The notes: generated by a model not told the origin, from the letters alone. Counted from the stretch's first letter, positions 17,035 to 25,007 are shown. The stretch is DNA of 41,921 nt from an uncultured Clostridia bacterium (GCA_947628855.1 CANRBM010000007.1:1-41921), one strand, 5' to 3'. Numbers and translations: made by a program.

Positions 17035-17457
17035 ATGGAAAATTGTTTGAGCATCTTCATAGACGAATCGGGCGATTTCGGCAAGTATGATAAAAACTCG
17101 CCATACTATTTGGTTACATTTTTATTTCACGACCAAAGCAATGATATTTCCGCTCGCATAGATAATTTTGAAAATCATCTTACTCAAATAGGATATAAAG
17201 GACACTATTTACATACAGGACCTTTGATAAGGCGTGAGAGCGTCTATGAATATATGATAGTAGATGAAAGAGCGAGAATACTCAATAGTTTTATGCGCTT
17301 TGCTATCTCATTGCCGATTGCCTATCGAACATTTATTGTAAAGAAAAAAGAGGGCATGCAACCGTTCAGTCTTATTTCAGAACTGTCCAGACAGATACAA
17401 GAATTTTTGTTCGCACATAGTAAAATGTTCGAGGCATACGACAAAATCATCGTCTAA
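17035..17457 (+). pseudogene. DUF3800 domain protein, C-terminally truncated
   Basis: 140 residues opening LSIFIDESGDFG, the hallmark N-terminal motif of DUF3800 (RNase H-like fold predicted for the family; D9, E10 and D13 would be in the active-site region). Full-length members are usually 200-250 residues. Here the frame ends at AYDKIIV followed by TAA, just where the family continues with a YYDNGQ-like strand. The next frame shows SNISKTSELKSI before another stop, so a frameshift is possible, but the remainder is missing. The intact promoter and structured leader sit immediately upstream. It may be a decayed gene or a short functional variant. Confidence 0.65.
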
Positions 17458-17496
17458 CATCAGCAAAACAAGTGAACTTAAATCAATATAAGCGAA

Positions 17497-18021
17497 TTAG
17501 TAATGTATTAAAAATCCAGATATATTGAAGCGATTAAAAATAATTTGATCTATTTTCACTGCCGATTTATTTTGGAAAAATTCCGTATTATTTTCATATA
17601 TGATTAAATCATCAGAAAATTTTTCCAATAAGAAAGGTATAGATTCATTGAAAGATACTTTTTTATCAAAAATTATATCCGTAAAATACTTATCGAGACC
17701 GCACATTTTATAGATATAAAAAGCTCGATTTTTATTTGCCTTTGTCCAAATATAACAATCATTTTTATTTTGTATTGAAATTTTATTTATCAAGGCGGTA
17801 TTATATATTACACGATAAGGCGTCCATCTTTCACAAAAGTATGATTGTTTCGTTAGTATTATCCGACTTTTTATTAGAGTTGGTTTTATATCCTCTCGCG
17901 TTATTCTGCCGTTCTTTTCCAAAGTTTTCAAATGGTATTTGCGCAGAGCATAGTTATACGCGTCGTTATTTAAGTCGGTTGAATAAATTATAGTATCGTC
18001 TAAATCAATCAAATATTTCAT
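17497..18021 (-). CDS. HAD-superfamily phosphatase-like protein
   Basis: 174 residues. Motif I is LIDLDDTI (D6 and D8 as nucleophile and general acid), motif II corresponds to CYIWTKAN, and the Lys of motif III probably lies in FDKKVSFNE. Motif IV, usually GDxxxD, is altered to YENNTEF, so metal binding may differ. The reading frame begins 17 nt inside the end of the SLOG gene, so translation is coupled. Third gene of the PRTase-SLOG-HAD operon; a role in dephosphorylating a nucleotide-derived product of its partners is inference. AT-rich codon use, as in the two partners. Confidence 0.75.
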   Translation of the reverse strand: MKYLIDLDDTIIYSTDLNNDAYNYALRKYHLKTLEKNGRITREDIKPTLIKSRIILTKQSYFCERWTPYRVIYNTALINKISIQNKNDCYIWTKANKNRAFYIYKMCGLDKYFTDIIFDKKVSFNESIPFLLEKFSDDLIIYENNTEFFQNKSAVKIDQIIFNRFNISGFLIHY

Positions 18022-18853
18022 CGTTAATGTGTTTTATGGCTGTTGACGTCAAAATAGTCGCGCCATATCCTAATTCCTCGCGGTTGAGGGCGAAGATCGG
18101 CGCGGCATTATCGGTATGTTCGTTGTACATGACATAGCGCAGAACATCATATTCGGTAGCTTTTTGCATGGCGTGCCTACTTCCGCTGTCGCCCTCGCCC
18201 TTGACATGGCTCGCGATAAGCACGACCGCGCGCGAAAACATAGCCTGCAATCTGTCCCGCTCGATAAATCGCGCTATCTTTTCCTTGTAACTTTTCGGTT
18301 CGGTCACATATTCGGTGACGACAAGCCCGCCGCTTTTCACGATCTCGTCCAAGAGCGCCGCGTTTTCGGGCGGATAGATGCTTTCAAATGTCGTGGGCAA
18401 AATTGCTATGGTTTTGCCGCCCGCGTCAAGGCAAACTCTGTGCGCAACGGTGTCGCAACCCCGCGCCAAGCCGCTGACAATATTGAATTTTTCTTTCACA
18501 AGCGCCTCGACAACATTTCTTTCGCGCGCCAAAATGCGCTCGTCGGGAACGAGCGAGCCTACGACGGCGACATTATGTCCGATGTCATTCAACATCTTTA
18601 TATCGCCCTTGTATGCAAGCAAAAACGGACGATCTGAGAGTTTGATATTTGTGCTTATATGCGGAAATTCCTCATCAAAGCAACAAACCAAGCCTATACC
18701 GCGCTCCTCTGAGTCGGCGATCCTTTCGGTTTCGGCTTGCGCCATATTTTCGATTTTTTCAACGTCAAAATTGTTCCGCCAAAAGTCGGAACGTGATTTT
18801 ATTTTGCCCCTCAATACAGCCCCATAAAGTTTTTGTGCAAAAAGACTGCTCAT
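18005..18853 (-). CDS. DprA-like SLOG domain protein
   Basis: 282 residues with the DprA/Smf Rossmann core: NVAVVGS (94-100), FNIVSGLARGCDTVAH (123-138), AILPTTFESIYPPEN (150-164), LVVTEYVTE and SGSRHAMQKA (223-232). It lacks the C-terminal winged-helix domain of transformation DprA, and the N-terminal segment is not a clear HhH domain. SLOG proteins are known both as RecA loaders and as nucleotide-handling or sensing components of conflict systems. Here it overlaps the PRTase by 4 bp (ATGA) and the HAD gene by 17 bp, an arrangement that favours a dedicated three-protein system over a housekeeping competence role. Confidence 0.85.
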   Translation of the reverse strand: MSSLFAQKLYGAVLRGKIKSRSDFWRNNFDVEKIENMAQAETERIADSEERGIGLVCCFDEEFPHISTNIKLSDRPFLLAYKGDIKMLNDIGHNVAVVGSLVPDERILARERNVVEALVKEKFNIVSGLARGCDTVAHRVCLDAGGKTIAILPTTFESIYPPENAALLDEIVKSGGLVVTEYVTEPKSYKEKIARFIERDRLQAMFSRAVVLIASHVKGEGDSGSRHAMQKATEYDVLRYVMYNEHTDNAAPIFALNREELGYGATILTSTAIKHINDEIFD

Positions 18854-19458
18854 TGCTGCTTTGCCCTTGCGATCACATACATTATAATGCTTTTCGCACC
18901 CAAATTCAACAGCGTCTGCAAAACATCTTCAGCTACAAAAACCCCATGAGTATAGATATCATCCACCAAAAGTATATTTCTATCTTTGACCATATCTTTG
19001 TTGATGGTACAAGTATCTGTCGTTATAGATGGGTAAGGCATCGGTCCTCTGTTTTTCAAATCTCGCCAATTATGAGTTGTCCTTGTATTTTTTATTCTTT
19101 TTATTGCGTTTGTGCCATCCTTTAGTCCCATTGCATTTGCAGCACAAGATATGGCTTTTTTGAACATAAGTTGACATTGTGCATATTTATCTTCGGCCTT
19201 TGATCTTGGTACGGTTATAACGATATAATCATTGACATGCGTTTCGTTGATAATGTGTGCAATATCCGCGCGAACAATGTCTGACACAGTAATAAAATCA
19301 TCAATCAAATCGAGTTCATCATATTGTTTTGACATGTTTTTCAAATGATTGATGAAATCCGGGTTTCCTTTCTTTTGAAACCCCACATAATCGCAATGAT
19401 AATAACAGGCAATATCTTTTTCAAGATATTTGTTTGCTGCAACAATAAATTTTTCCAT
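18850..19458 (-). CDS. Phosphoribosyltransferase-like protein (ComF/PRTase fold)
   Basis: 202 residues. The PRPP-binding loop is NILLVDDIYTHGV (161-173), a variant of the usual VDDVxTTG. Upstream, VITVPRSKA (80-88) corresponds to the ComF-type region that precedes the active site. No zinc-finger N-terminus of ComF is present. GAGG stands 7 bases before the ATG. First gene of a three-gene overlapping operon with SLOG and HAD proteins. A substrate cannot be assigned; transfer of or to a ribose-5-phosphate moiety is the family reaction. Two ACATGT palindromes upstream (19473-19478 and 19501-19506) may be an operator. Confidence 0.78.
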   Translation of the reverse strand: MEKFIVAANKYLEKDIACYYHCDYVGFQKKGNPDFINHLKNMSKQYDELDLIDDFITVSDIVRADIAHIINETHVNDYIVITVPRSKAEDKYAQCQLMFKKAISCAANAMGLKDGTNAIKRIKNTRTTHNWRDLKNRGPMPYPSITTDTCTINKDMVKDRNILLVDDIYTHGVFVAEDVLQTLLNLGAKSIIMYVIARAKQQ

Positions 19459-19536
19459 TTCTAAACCTCATAACATGTTTTGCGCTTAATGTAACATTCC
19501 ACATGTTCAAAATGCAAACTTTTATGACGCTTTTTG

Positions 19537-19650
19537 TTAAAAAAGCTTTATATTTTGTAGCACAAGCAATGATATATACGGCTCGTAGATGTTCAGCTTC
19601 CGCATAAGCTCAACAGCTTTTTGCTTTCTCTGTTCCTGCGTTGCTTTCAT
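19537..19650 (-). pseudogene. Short remnant of a mobile-element hypothetical protein
   Basis: 37 residues starting MKATQEQRKQKAVELMRKLN, followed by IYEPYI and then an AT-rich, low-quality tail ending LQNIKLF. The N-terminus resembles small proteins I associate with clostridial phage and integrative elements, which are normally about 90-100 residues; this one breaks off near residue 27. It overlaps the stop of the preceding gene by 4 bp (ATGA), so it was once translated in tandem with it. Confidence 0.5.
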
Positions 19651-19904
19651 ATTTCCACCTCCACAAAGTCCGCAATTGATATGCGGGATATAGGATTGAA
19701 CTCGAAGTAAAGTTCGTCCTCAATTTTCATCAGGTCGTATTCGATTACGCTTATCTTGCCTCTGTTGCTGACAGCTATCGTCGCCGTGTTCTTCTCTAAA
19801 TCGAGATAGAGCATGTCAAATACGATCCACGCTTCGCCGTCAAAATGCTCGTATTCGCTCATCGAACACTTTGCTGAACTTGGTTGATACATTTGGTTTT
19901 CCAT
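19647..19904 (-). CDS. Small hypothetical protein, 85 residues
   Basis: The ATG at 19904 is 8 bases after GGAGGT, better than the upstream in-frame ATG that lies inside the ribosome site. The acidic product (MENQMYQPSS...AWIVFDMLYLDLEKNTATIAVSNRGKI) shows a pattern of beta strands with a central YLDLEKNTA turn. I do not recognise a family. It is translationally coupled to the truncated frame at 19537-19650, a pair typical of mobile-element cargo. Confidence 0.7.
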   Translation of the reverse strand: MENQMYQPSSAKCSMSEYEHFDGEAWIVFDMLYLDLEKNTATIAVSNRGKISVIEYDLMKIEDELYFEFNPISRISIADFVEVEI

Positions 19905-20092
19905 CTTTGGAACCTCCATATTTTTTATTTGCCTCTCGGCGCGAAAAACCGGAGCGCAGATTTATAAAGTTCAAACACTTCTCGTCTCATCATTGAGCAA
20001 GTGGTGGGCAACGCCCGGCACAAAATTTGCGAAGTGTCCTGTAACTAAAAATCTCGAAGTAAATTTTTGCAACTTGCTCAAAAAGAAATCTG

Positions 20093-20198
20093 TGCTACCA
20101 TCGCAAAGAGAGAGCAAGGAAAAATAGGGATAAATTGCCATAAAATTTGCTGTCAAAAAATTCAACAAAAACCGCGAATATTTTTGATTTTATTTGGC
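20093..20198. repeat. Diverged ~105-bp dispersed repeat, copy 2
   Basis: Aligns with 12645-12747; about 45 of the last 53 positions match. Differences are mostly G/C in copy 1 against A/T here, consistent with drift in AT-rich island DNA. It lies in the roughly 500-bp gene-free stretch 19905-20412. Confidence 0.6.
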
Positions 20199-20268
20199 AA
20201 ATTTGTAAAAAATGAAATTGGCAATTTTTTGGAAAAACCGCTATAACTCTACTAAACAGTATAAAAAA

Positions 20269-20312
20269 TGGGCTCAACCGACTCTCAAATTTTGAGGGTT
20301 CAGTTGAGTCCC
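20269..20312. terminator. Stem-loop next to tRNA-like motif copy 3
   Basis: GGGCTCAAC near 20269 pairs with GTTGAGTCCC near 20303-20312, with an inner CTCAAATTTTGAG palindrome. On the minus strand the stem is followed by ATTTTTTATA, so it can terminate transcription running leftward. Confidence 0.65.
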
Positions 20313-20343
20313 GCTTGGCGGCACGAGTGCCACTCTCGTTGAA
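20313..20343 (-). repeat. 31-bp tRNA-3'-like motif, copy 3 (diverged)
   Basis: Shares TTGGCGGCACG at one end and TTGAACT at the other with 15282-15312, at exactly the same spacing; the middle is replaced. It is followed on the minus strand by a terminator, as in the other copies. A CACGAG...CTCGTG inverted repeat spans it. Confidence 0.4.
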
Positions 20344-20412
20344 CTCGTGCTTGAATTTTATGCAACCACGGACAGGATAAGTTGCATATCCAACTAACTT
20401 ATTTTGCGTTTG

Positions 20413-21162
20413 TTAATTGTCGAAAAAAATATGTTGATCGACGTGAATGTTCTCAAAAAATTCTTTTTTGTTTGGGATTACTGCCACAATATCGCTTATA
20501 TTATGTATAAGCTTGTAGCGCAATACTTCATCATCAGAGTTGTGAAATACGATTCTGTATTCTTGTTGAGACTTGTAGCTGTCGGGCTTATACCATATAT
20601 TCCATTTTTGAACACATTCTCTGTCATTGAAAGGAAAATAGATAACAGGATGCCCTTCCAATTCCTTTACATTGGGATTGATACTTATGCTTTGTCTAAC
20701 TATGTCACAAAACTCTTTTGCTTTTATAAAAACGCCGTATTCTCCAAAATTGTTCATATTTTGCTTGTCAAATTCTTTGACAAGCCCGTTTTCGTCTAAC
20801 CAAATCGCCGACAAACAGAAAAGGTTATATTTTTCACGTTGATATGAAATAAAAAGCTGATTTTCCTTGTAATTTTTAGGCTTTTTATCATAAGGACGAA
20901 CGAAAACGCCCGCGCGCCCATCGCCAAAATCAACAACCTCACATTGCCCATAATGGGTTTCATCTGGCAAAAAAATAGTTTCCGCACCTTCAAAATCGTC
21001 AACGACACCAGTTTCTTGATTTTCGGCTTCTCGGAACCACTTTATCGAATTGCAGTAAAGCATACCATCGATAAACTGTTGTCGATATGATTCTGTAGAA
21101 AAAAACTTATAGAAATAGCATCGGTTAATATCTCTGTGCGAGAAATTCATTGGAGTGAGCAT
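20413..21162 (-). CDS. Uncharacterised 249-residue protein in the restriction-modification operon
   Basis: I do not recognise the family. The N-terminus (CYFYKFFSTESYRQQFIDGMLYCNSIKWFREAENQ) suggests a protein whose first domain starts with an aromatic-rich strand and a QFxxGxLYxNSxxxFRExE pattern; a second conserved-looking patch is WYKPDSYKSQQEYRIVF. No membrane segment. It begins 16 nt inside the end of the methyltransferase gene, so it is cotranslated with the RM operon. It could be an extra effector or accessory of the RM system; a second ATG five codons in is an equally possible start. Confidence 0.75.
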   Translation of the reverse strand: MLTPMNFSHRDINRCYFYKFFSTESYRQQFIDGMLYCNSIKWFREAENQETGVVDDFEGAETIFLPDETHYGQCEVVDFGDGRAGVFVRPYDKKPKNYKENQLFISYQREKYNLFCLSAIWLDENGLVKEFDKQNMNNFGEYGVFIKAKEFCDIVRQSISINPNVKELEGHPVIYFPFNDRECVQKWNIWYKPDSYKSQQEYRIVFHNSDDEVLRYKLIHNISDIVAVIPNKKEFFENIHVDQHIFFDN

Positions 21163-22091
21163 TGTTCTCTTATAGCCTCCGCGATTCTCTGAACGACAGG
21201 TACACAGACCGTATTTCCCGCCTGTTTATATAATTCTTTTATGGGAACAGCATTCGGCAGAGCAAACGATTCAGGAAACCCTTGCAACATCAGGCATTCT
21301 CTTGGCGTTAATTTTCTAATTCCGAAATTATCCTTGATGATTGGGACTCTATTGGGATAAGTACCCATATTTGCCGTTAAAGTCGGACAGATGCCCTTTC
21401 GCCCCTTTCTGACGTTTGTATCAGTAAATTTATAGATGCAATCACGGTCGTTCATCGCTTGTTGCAAAATCGGCTCAAAAACAGTCCCGTTGTAATAGTA
21501 TGATTGGTCATGCTTCACGCCACGATCAATTATATCAAACCAAGTCCGTGTCAGAGGAATTTCTTGGGGGAATTCAAATCTTTGACATTGCTCCCAATCA
21601 AGGAACGCAACGATAAATATCCGTTCACGATTTTGCGGAATATTGCCATAGTGCAAGGCGTTCATTATTTTATATTTTACGCAATATCCGAATTGAGCCA
21701 ACGAATTATATATAACTAAAAAAGTTTTGCCGTCGTCATGTTCAAGCAAATTTTTTACATTTTCTAAAAATATTATTTTAGGTCTTTTTACATCGACTAT
21801 GCGTGAAATTTCAAAGAATAAATTACCACGTTCGTCCCGAAAACCCTGTTGTTTGCCTGCAATTGAAAACGGCTGACAAGGGAAACCCGCCGCCAACACA
21901 TCAAAGTTCGGAAGCGAGTTGGGATTAATATTTCTAATATCTCCTTCAACAATATAGTCGTCGCCAAAATTGTTTCTGTACGTCTTGCACGCCGCATGGT
22001 CTATTTCATTTGCCCAAACTATTTGAAATCCCGCTTGGCGAAAGCCCAAACAAATGCCGCCTATACCCGCAAAAAGGCTTGCTATTCTCAT
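21147..22091 (-). CDS. DNA (cytosine-5) methyltransferase, first of two in the operon
   Basis: 314 residues from the ATG four bases after the stop of the endonuclease gene. Motif I is LFAGIGGICLGF (5-16), motif IV GFPCQPFS with catalytic Cys72, motif VI FLENVKN (E110), motif VIII QNRERIF (153-159) and motif X GNTVCVPVVQRIA near the C-terminus. The target-recognition region (about 170-240) is short. It transfers a methyl group from S-adenosylmethionine to C5 of cytosine in the operon's recognition site. A second methyltransferase in the same operon suggests an asymmetric site in which each strand needs its own enzyme. Confidence 0.95.
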   Translation of the reverse strand: MRIASLFAGIGGICLGFRQAGFQIVWANEIDHAACKTYRNNFGDDYIVEGDIRNINPNSLPNFDVLAAGFPCQPFSIAGKQQGFRDERGNLFFEISRIVDVKRPKIIFLENVKNLLEHDDGKTFLVIYNSLAQFGYCVKYKIMNALHYGNIPQNRERIFIVAFLDWEQCQRFEFPQEIPLTRTWFDIIDRGVKHDQSYYYNGTVFEPILQQAMNDRDCIYKFTDTNVRKGRKGICPTLTANMGTYPNRVPIIKDNFGIRKLTPRECLMLQGFPESFALPNAVPIKELYKQAGNTVCVPVVQRIAEAIREQCSLQ

Positions 22092-22095
22092 CGCG

Positions 22096-23673
22096 TTACA
22101 AATCCGCAAGCGCAACTTGCCTGTTCAAAGAGAATATCTCTCTGATTCTGCTGTGCGAATAAGGTTGCTCTTGATTTTTTTCTACCATTTTGATGATATG
22201 ATAAACGCTTACAGCGCTTCCTGCTATCTGTGTTTCTTCTGTAATGGAATTTAACTGACTATCAATATTGTTTCCAAATCCCCCTGCAATATAAGAGAAA
22301 AATGCTAACGGCGCGCGGCAATCGCTATACTCATGCAAATTGTTGATATAATTATGGACCATACGGTTGTGATGGTCATTTGATATTGTATAGCGACTAT
22401 ATGCTTTATTATCAATGATTGCTTGGTATCCGTCATCGTCGGAAATCAATAGTACATCGGGAGTTCTCCCAATCGGACCAACGTGTTCCGCTGTAAAATG
22501 AAACGCATCCCTAAACAATGCAACCGTTGCTTTCTCAAACTCCGTTGCCTCATCACGTCCCTTGAATGCCATTTCAAAATATTCGGTCATAAATGCGCCG
22601 ACGGCACCGTGAGGGTAAAATTGCCTTAAAGTATCCTCAACGAAACGGCGATCTACTCCGGTAACTTCTGAAACATCATCAATTAAATCTGCCGTAATAT
22701 CGAAAATCGGGGAACGAAGCGAACGGGCGATGAATGCTTGCCGAATTCGTTGCTCGTCAATAATTCGCGCTGTTATCGTTCTTGTCTCCATCAAATTTCT
22801 ATTATCACGCTGATGATGCGGATCGAGACCATATTTTCTTTGGAAATATTCCTGCTCCTCAGGTCTATCTATCAACCCACCGGCATTAGCGACAATAGTG
22901 TCTACTTCATCTTCGCACTCAGGCAATACGGCAATCCTTCCAACAACATTATCAACATTGCGGGCGATTAACTGAGTGTATTCCATCCAGTTTATGATGG
23001 TATTTGCCAAATCCATAAGATGGCTGAACGGGTGTTCCGGGTTCACTTTCCCAGAACTCGGTGCGTAAAGTTCAAAAAAGTTATCGGAGAGTACCGCGTC
23101 GCCGCGTTCTCTAAACTGTAAAATACGGCTTACGATGTAATCAACACATCTTTCCGTATTTTTCTCGGCTTCCGTTACAATGATTTTTGCAATTTCTTCT
23201 TGTGTCAAATAATAACCAATACGCGGATCGCGCAATAAGCGCAATAAGAATATAAAGGGCTTAATCTTAAACCGCTCATTCACACGAACTTTGGCAGATG
23301 CGGGCGAAAGAGAAAACGGCGAGGGAAATTGATATTTCAATATTTGATTTTTAAGAATGGCAACAGGAGATTCACCATTGACAATGGCTTCTCCCGCAAG
23401 CGTTAGCTTTGTTTGCCCAGTCGCTTCATGGGTAAAAACCAAACCTAAACTTTCTAACCACGCAAAATATGTACGACCACCGCCGCCGCGCTGATCGCGT
23501 CTTTCGCCAACGCGTTTCAATCCACTTTCCTCTAATGCTTGTTCAAATGCGAGATGGGTATAGAGGTTTCCCTGCCATTCACAATTCAGGGATACGCTCG
23601 CGCAACAGGCAAGTATTTCAGGAATACTGTTGAGTTTTCTTTTCGGTCTTGTCATCCACCAATAATTTAACAT
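22096..23673 (-). CDS. AlwI-like type II restriction endonuclease
   Basis: The real start is taken as the ATG at 23673, seven bases after AAGGAGAA and just past the stop of the upstream methyltransferase; an upstream extension would overlap that gene by 180 bp. This gives 525 residues. The N-terminus (YWWMTRPKRKLNSIPEIL) and the central region resemble the AlwI family of type IIS enzymes. A PD-(D/E)XK-like site is visible near the C-terminus: TPDVLLISDDDGYQAIIDNK, with D406, D421 and K423. AlwI-family enzymes cut at a fixed distance from a short asymmetric site; here the site is unknown. Family assignment is from recall of the fold pattern, so moderately sure. Confidence 0.75.
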   Translation of the reverse strand: MLNYWWMTRPKRKLNSIPEILACCASVSLNCEWQGNLYTHLAFEQALEESGLKRVGERRDQRGGGGRTYFAWLESLGLVFTHEATGQTKLTLAGEAIVNGESPVAILKNQILKYQFPSPFSLSPASAKVRVNERFKIKPFIFLLRLLRDPRIGYYLTQEEIAKIIVTEAEKNTERCVDYIVSRILQFRERGDAVLSDNFFELYAPSSGKVNPEHPFSHLMDLANTIINWMEYTQLIARNVDNVVGRIAVLPECEDEVDTIVANAGGLIDRPEEQEYFQRKYGLDPHHQRDNRNLMETRTITARIIDEQRIRQAFIARSLRSPIFDITADLIDDVSEVTGVDRRFVEDTLRQFYPHGAVGAFMTEYFEMAFKGRDEATEFEKATVALFRDAFHFTAEHVGPIGRTPDVLLISDDDGYQAIIDNKAYSRYTISNDHHNRMVHNYINNLHEYSDCRAPLAFFSYIAGGFGNNIDSQLNSITEETQIAGSAVSVYHIIKMVEKNQEQPYSHSRIREIFSLNRQVALADL

Positions 23674-23686
23674 TGACTTGTTCTCC

Positions 23687-24736
23687 TTATTCGTCCACAT
23701 TGCATGGAACGCTTTCATAAGGGATACCCGCAAAACTTTTGAGTATCGCTTCAAAAATAATTTTAGCTCCGCGTTGAGGTACAGCCATTCCGATTTGCTT
23801 TCTGACGCTTTCTTTTGACCCACAAAATATGAAATCGTCAGGGAAGGTCTGCAATCTTGCGCGCTCACGATTCGTTAGTGCGCGTGGTTCACGGTAGTGA
23901 TAGATATGTGTGCCTCCACCGCCTGATCCTGTTACCGTGTATGCGGGTTTTCTCGGATCCAAACGTTTATAGATTTGACTTATTTTGGCACCTTCAACAT
24001 GAAGTTGTAAATGCTCTGGCAAATTAGCAGTAAAGGCATTTTCTCCCGGTTGAATGTGTTCCAAGCGCTCAACTACCTGCGGCGATTGACGCGTCAGCTC
24101 ATGATTCGGTGCGTCAGCGGGTATCGGAGGAATTTCCAGCGCGGTTGCACAAGTGTTATCGATTTCTTGATAAGGGGCAGGACTCGGTGGCAAAAATGTA
24201 ACATCCATGTCATTTCGGATGCCGACGATAATAATTCTATGCCTTGCCTGCGGGACACCATATTGTTCAAACTTATATAGATGCGGGTATATTTGATAAC
24301 CACACTCATTTAGGTCTTGCAGTATTTTTTGAAAAGCATTTCCATCATTAGCGCTTTTCAATCCTCCGACGTTCTCAGCAAGAAACCAAAGCGGACGATG
24401 TGATTTCAAAACTTTAACTCCATAAGAATATAGAGGACCGTAAGTTCCATTAAACCCTTTTTGCTCTCCAACGACTGAAAAATCATTGCACGGGAAACCA
24501 AACGCCAATGCATCTATCGGAGCTAACTGTTCAATGTTAAGTTTACGAACATCGCAACAAATCACCGATTCGGGTGAGTGTGGGCATATATTCCTTGTAT
24601 ATGTTTGGCAGGTGTCAAAATCGTAATCATTTGCCCAAGCGTGAACAATAGCATCGCCATTGCCTATATCTGCATGGGTCGCACCAAAAGCAAGTCCGCC
24701 CGGTCCACAGAATAATTCACCAAGTCTGAAAATCAT
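23687..24736 (-). CDS. DNA (cytosine-5) methyltransferase, second of two
   Basis: 349 residues. Motif I LFCGPGGLAFG (8-18), motif IV FGFPCNDFS with catalytic Cys83, motif VI LAENVGG (E121), motif VIII VPQARHRI (161-168), a longer target-recognition region (about 180-270), then GSGGGGTHIYHY, RALTNRERARLQTFP (motif IX) and KQIGMAVPQRGAKII (motif X, with the usual GNAVP altered to GMAVP). Only distantly similar to the 314-residue enzyme, so the two are not a recent duplication. It starts just after the XRE regulator stop and is followed by the endonuclease gene, so methylation is made before cutting. Confidence 0.95.
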   Translation of the reverse strand: MIFRLGELFCGPGGLAFGATHADIGNGDAIVHAWANDYDFDTCQTYTRNICPHSPESVICCDVRKLNIEQLAPIDALAFGFPCNDFSVVGEQKGFNGTYGPLYSYGVKVLKSHRPLWFLAENVGGLKSANDGNAFQKILQDLNECGYQIYPHLYKFEQYGVPQARHRIIIVGIRNDMDVTFLPPSPAPYQEIDNTCATALEIPPIPADAPNHELTRQSPQVVERLEHIQPGENAFTANLPEHLQLHVEGAKISQIYKRLDPRKPAYTVTGSGGGGTHIYHYREPRALTNRERARLQTFPDDFIFCGSKESVRKQIGMAVPQRGAKIIFEAILKSFAGIPYESVPCNVDE

Positions 24737-24737
24737 A

Positions 24738-24947
24738 TCATATCACCGTTCCATCTAAGAACTTAAAGCCGAACTCAAATTCAACGCCCACTGCATCGGC
24801 TATATCTGTTAAGTCATTAAGCGAAAAACTTCCCCGTTTCATTTTAGAATTAAAATTCTGAGGAGAAGTTCCAATTCTACGCGCTAATTCAGCTTGACTT
24901 ATGTTGAATTTCGCACAGACTAATCTAATTTTTTCAGCAATATTCAT
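24738..24947 (-). CDS. XRE-family regulator, probable controller of the RM operon
   Basis: 69 residues with a Cro/C1-type helix-turn-helix: ISQAELARRIGTSPQNFNSKMKRG (17-40). First gene of the RM operon, ending two bases before the methyltransferase ATG. Small HTH proteins at this position commonly act as controller proteins that delay endonuclease expression. No clear C-box repeat is visible in the promoter, so autoregulation is only inferred. Confidence 0.88.
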   Translation of the reverse strand: MNIAEKIRLVCAKFNISQAELARRIGTSPQNFNSKMKRGSFSLNDLTDIADAVGVEFEFGFKFLDGTVI

Positions 24948-24978
24948 GGCTTCCTCGTTGCTAAACGTTCTATTTGAT

Positions 24979-25007
24979 ATTATACATTTTTACGTTGATG
25001 TTGTCAA
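24979..25007 (-). promoter_or_regulatory. Consensus promoter of the RM operon
   Basis: Minus strand TTGACA (25002-25007), 17-bp spacer, TATAAT (24979-24984), about 30 bases before the XRE start, which is preceded by GAGGAA. Confidence 0.85.

Noticed and set aside
18005..18853. Housekeeping competence gene dprA
   Set aside because: The C-terminal winged-helix domain is missing, and the gene overlaps PRTase and HAD genes inside an AT-rich island.
22096..23868. Endonuclease start 65 codons upstream at 23868
   Set aside because: It would overlap the methyltransferase gene by 180 bp; the internal ATG at 23673 has a good ribosome site and sits just after the methyltransferase stop.
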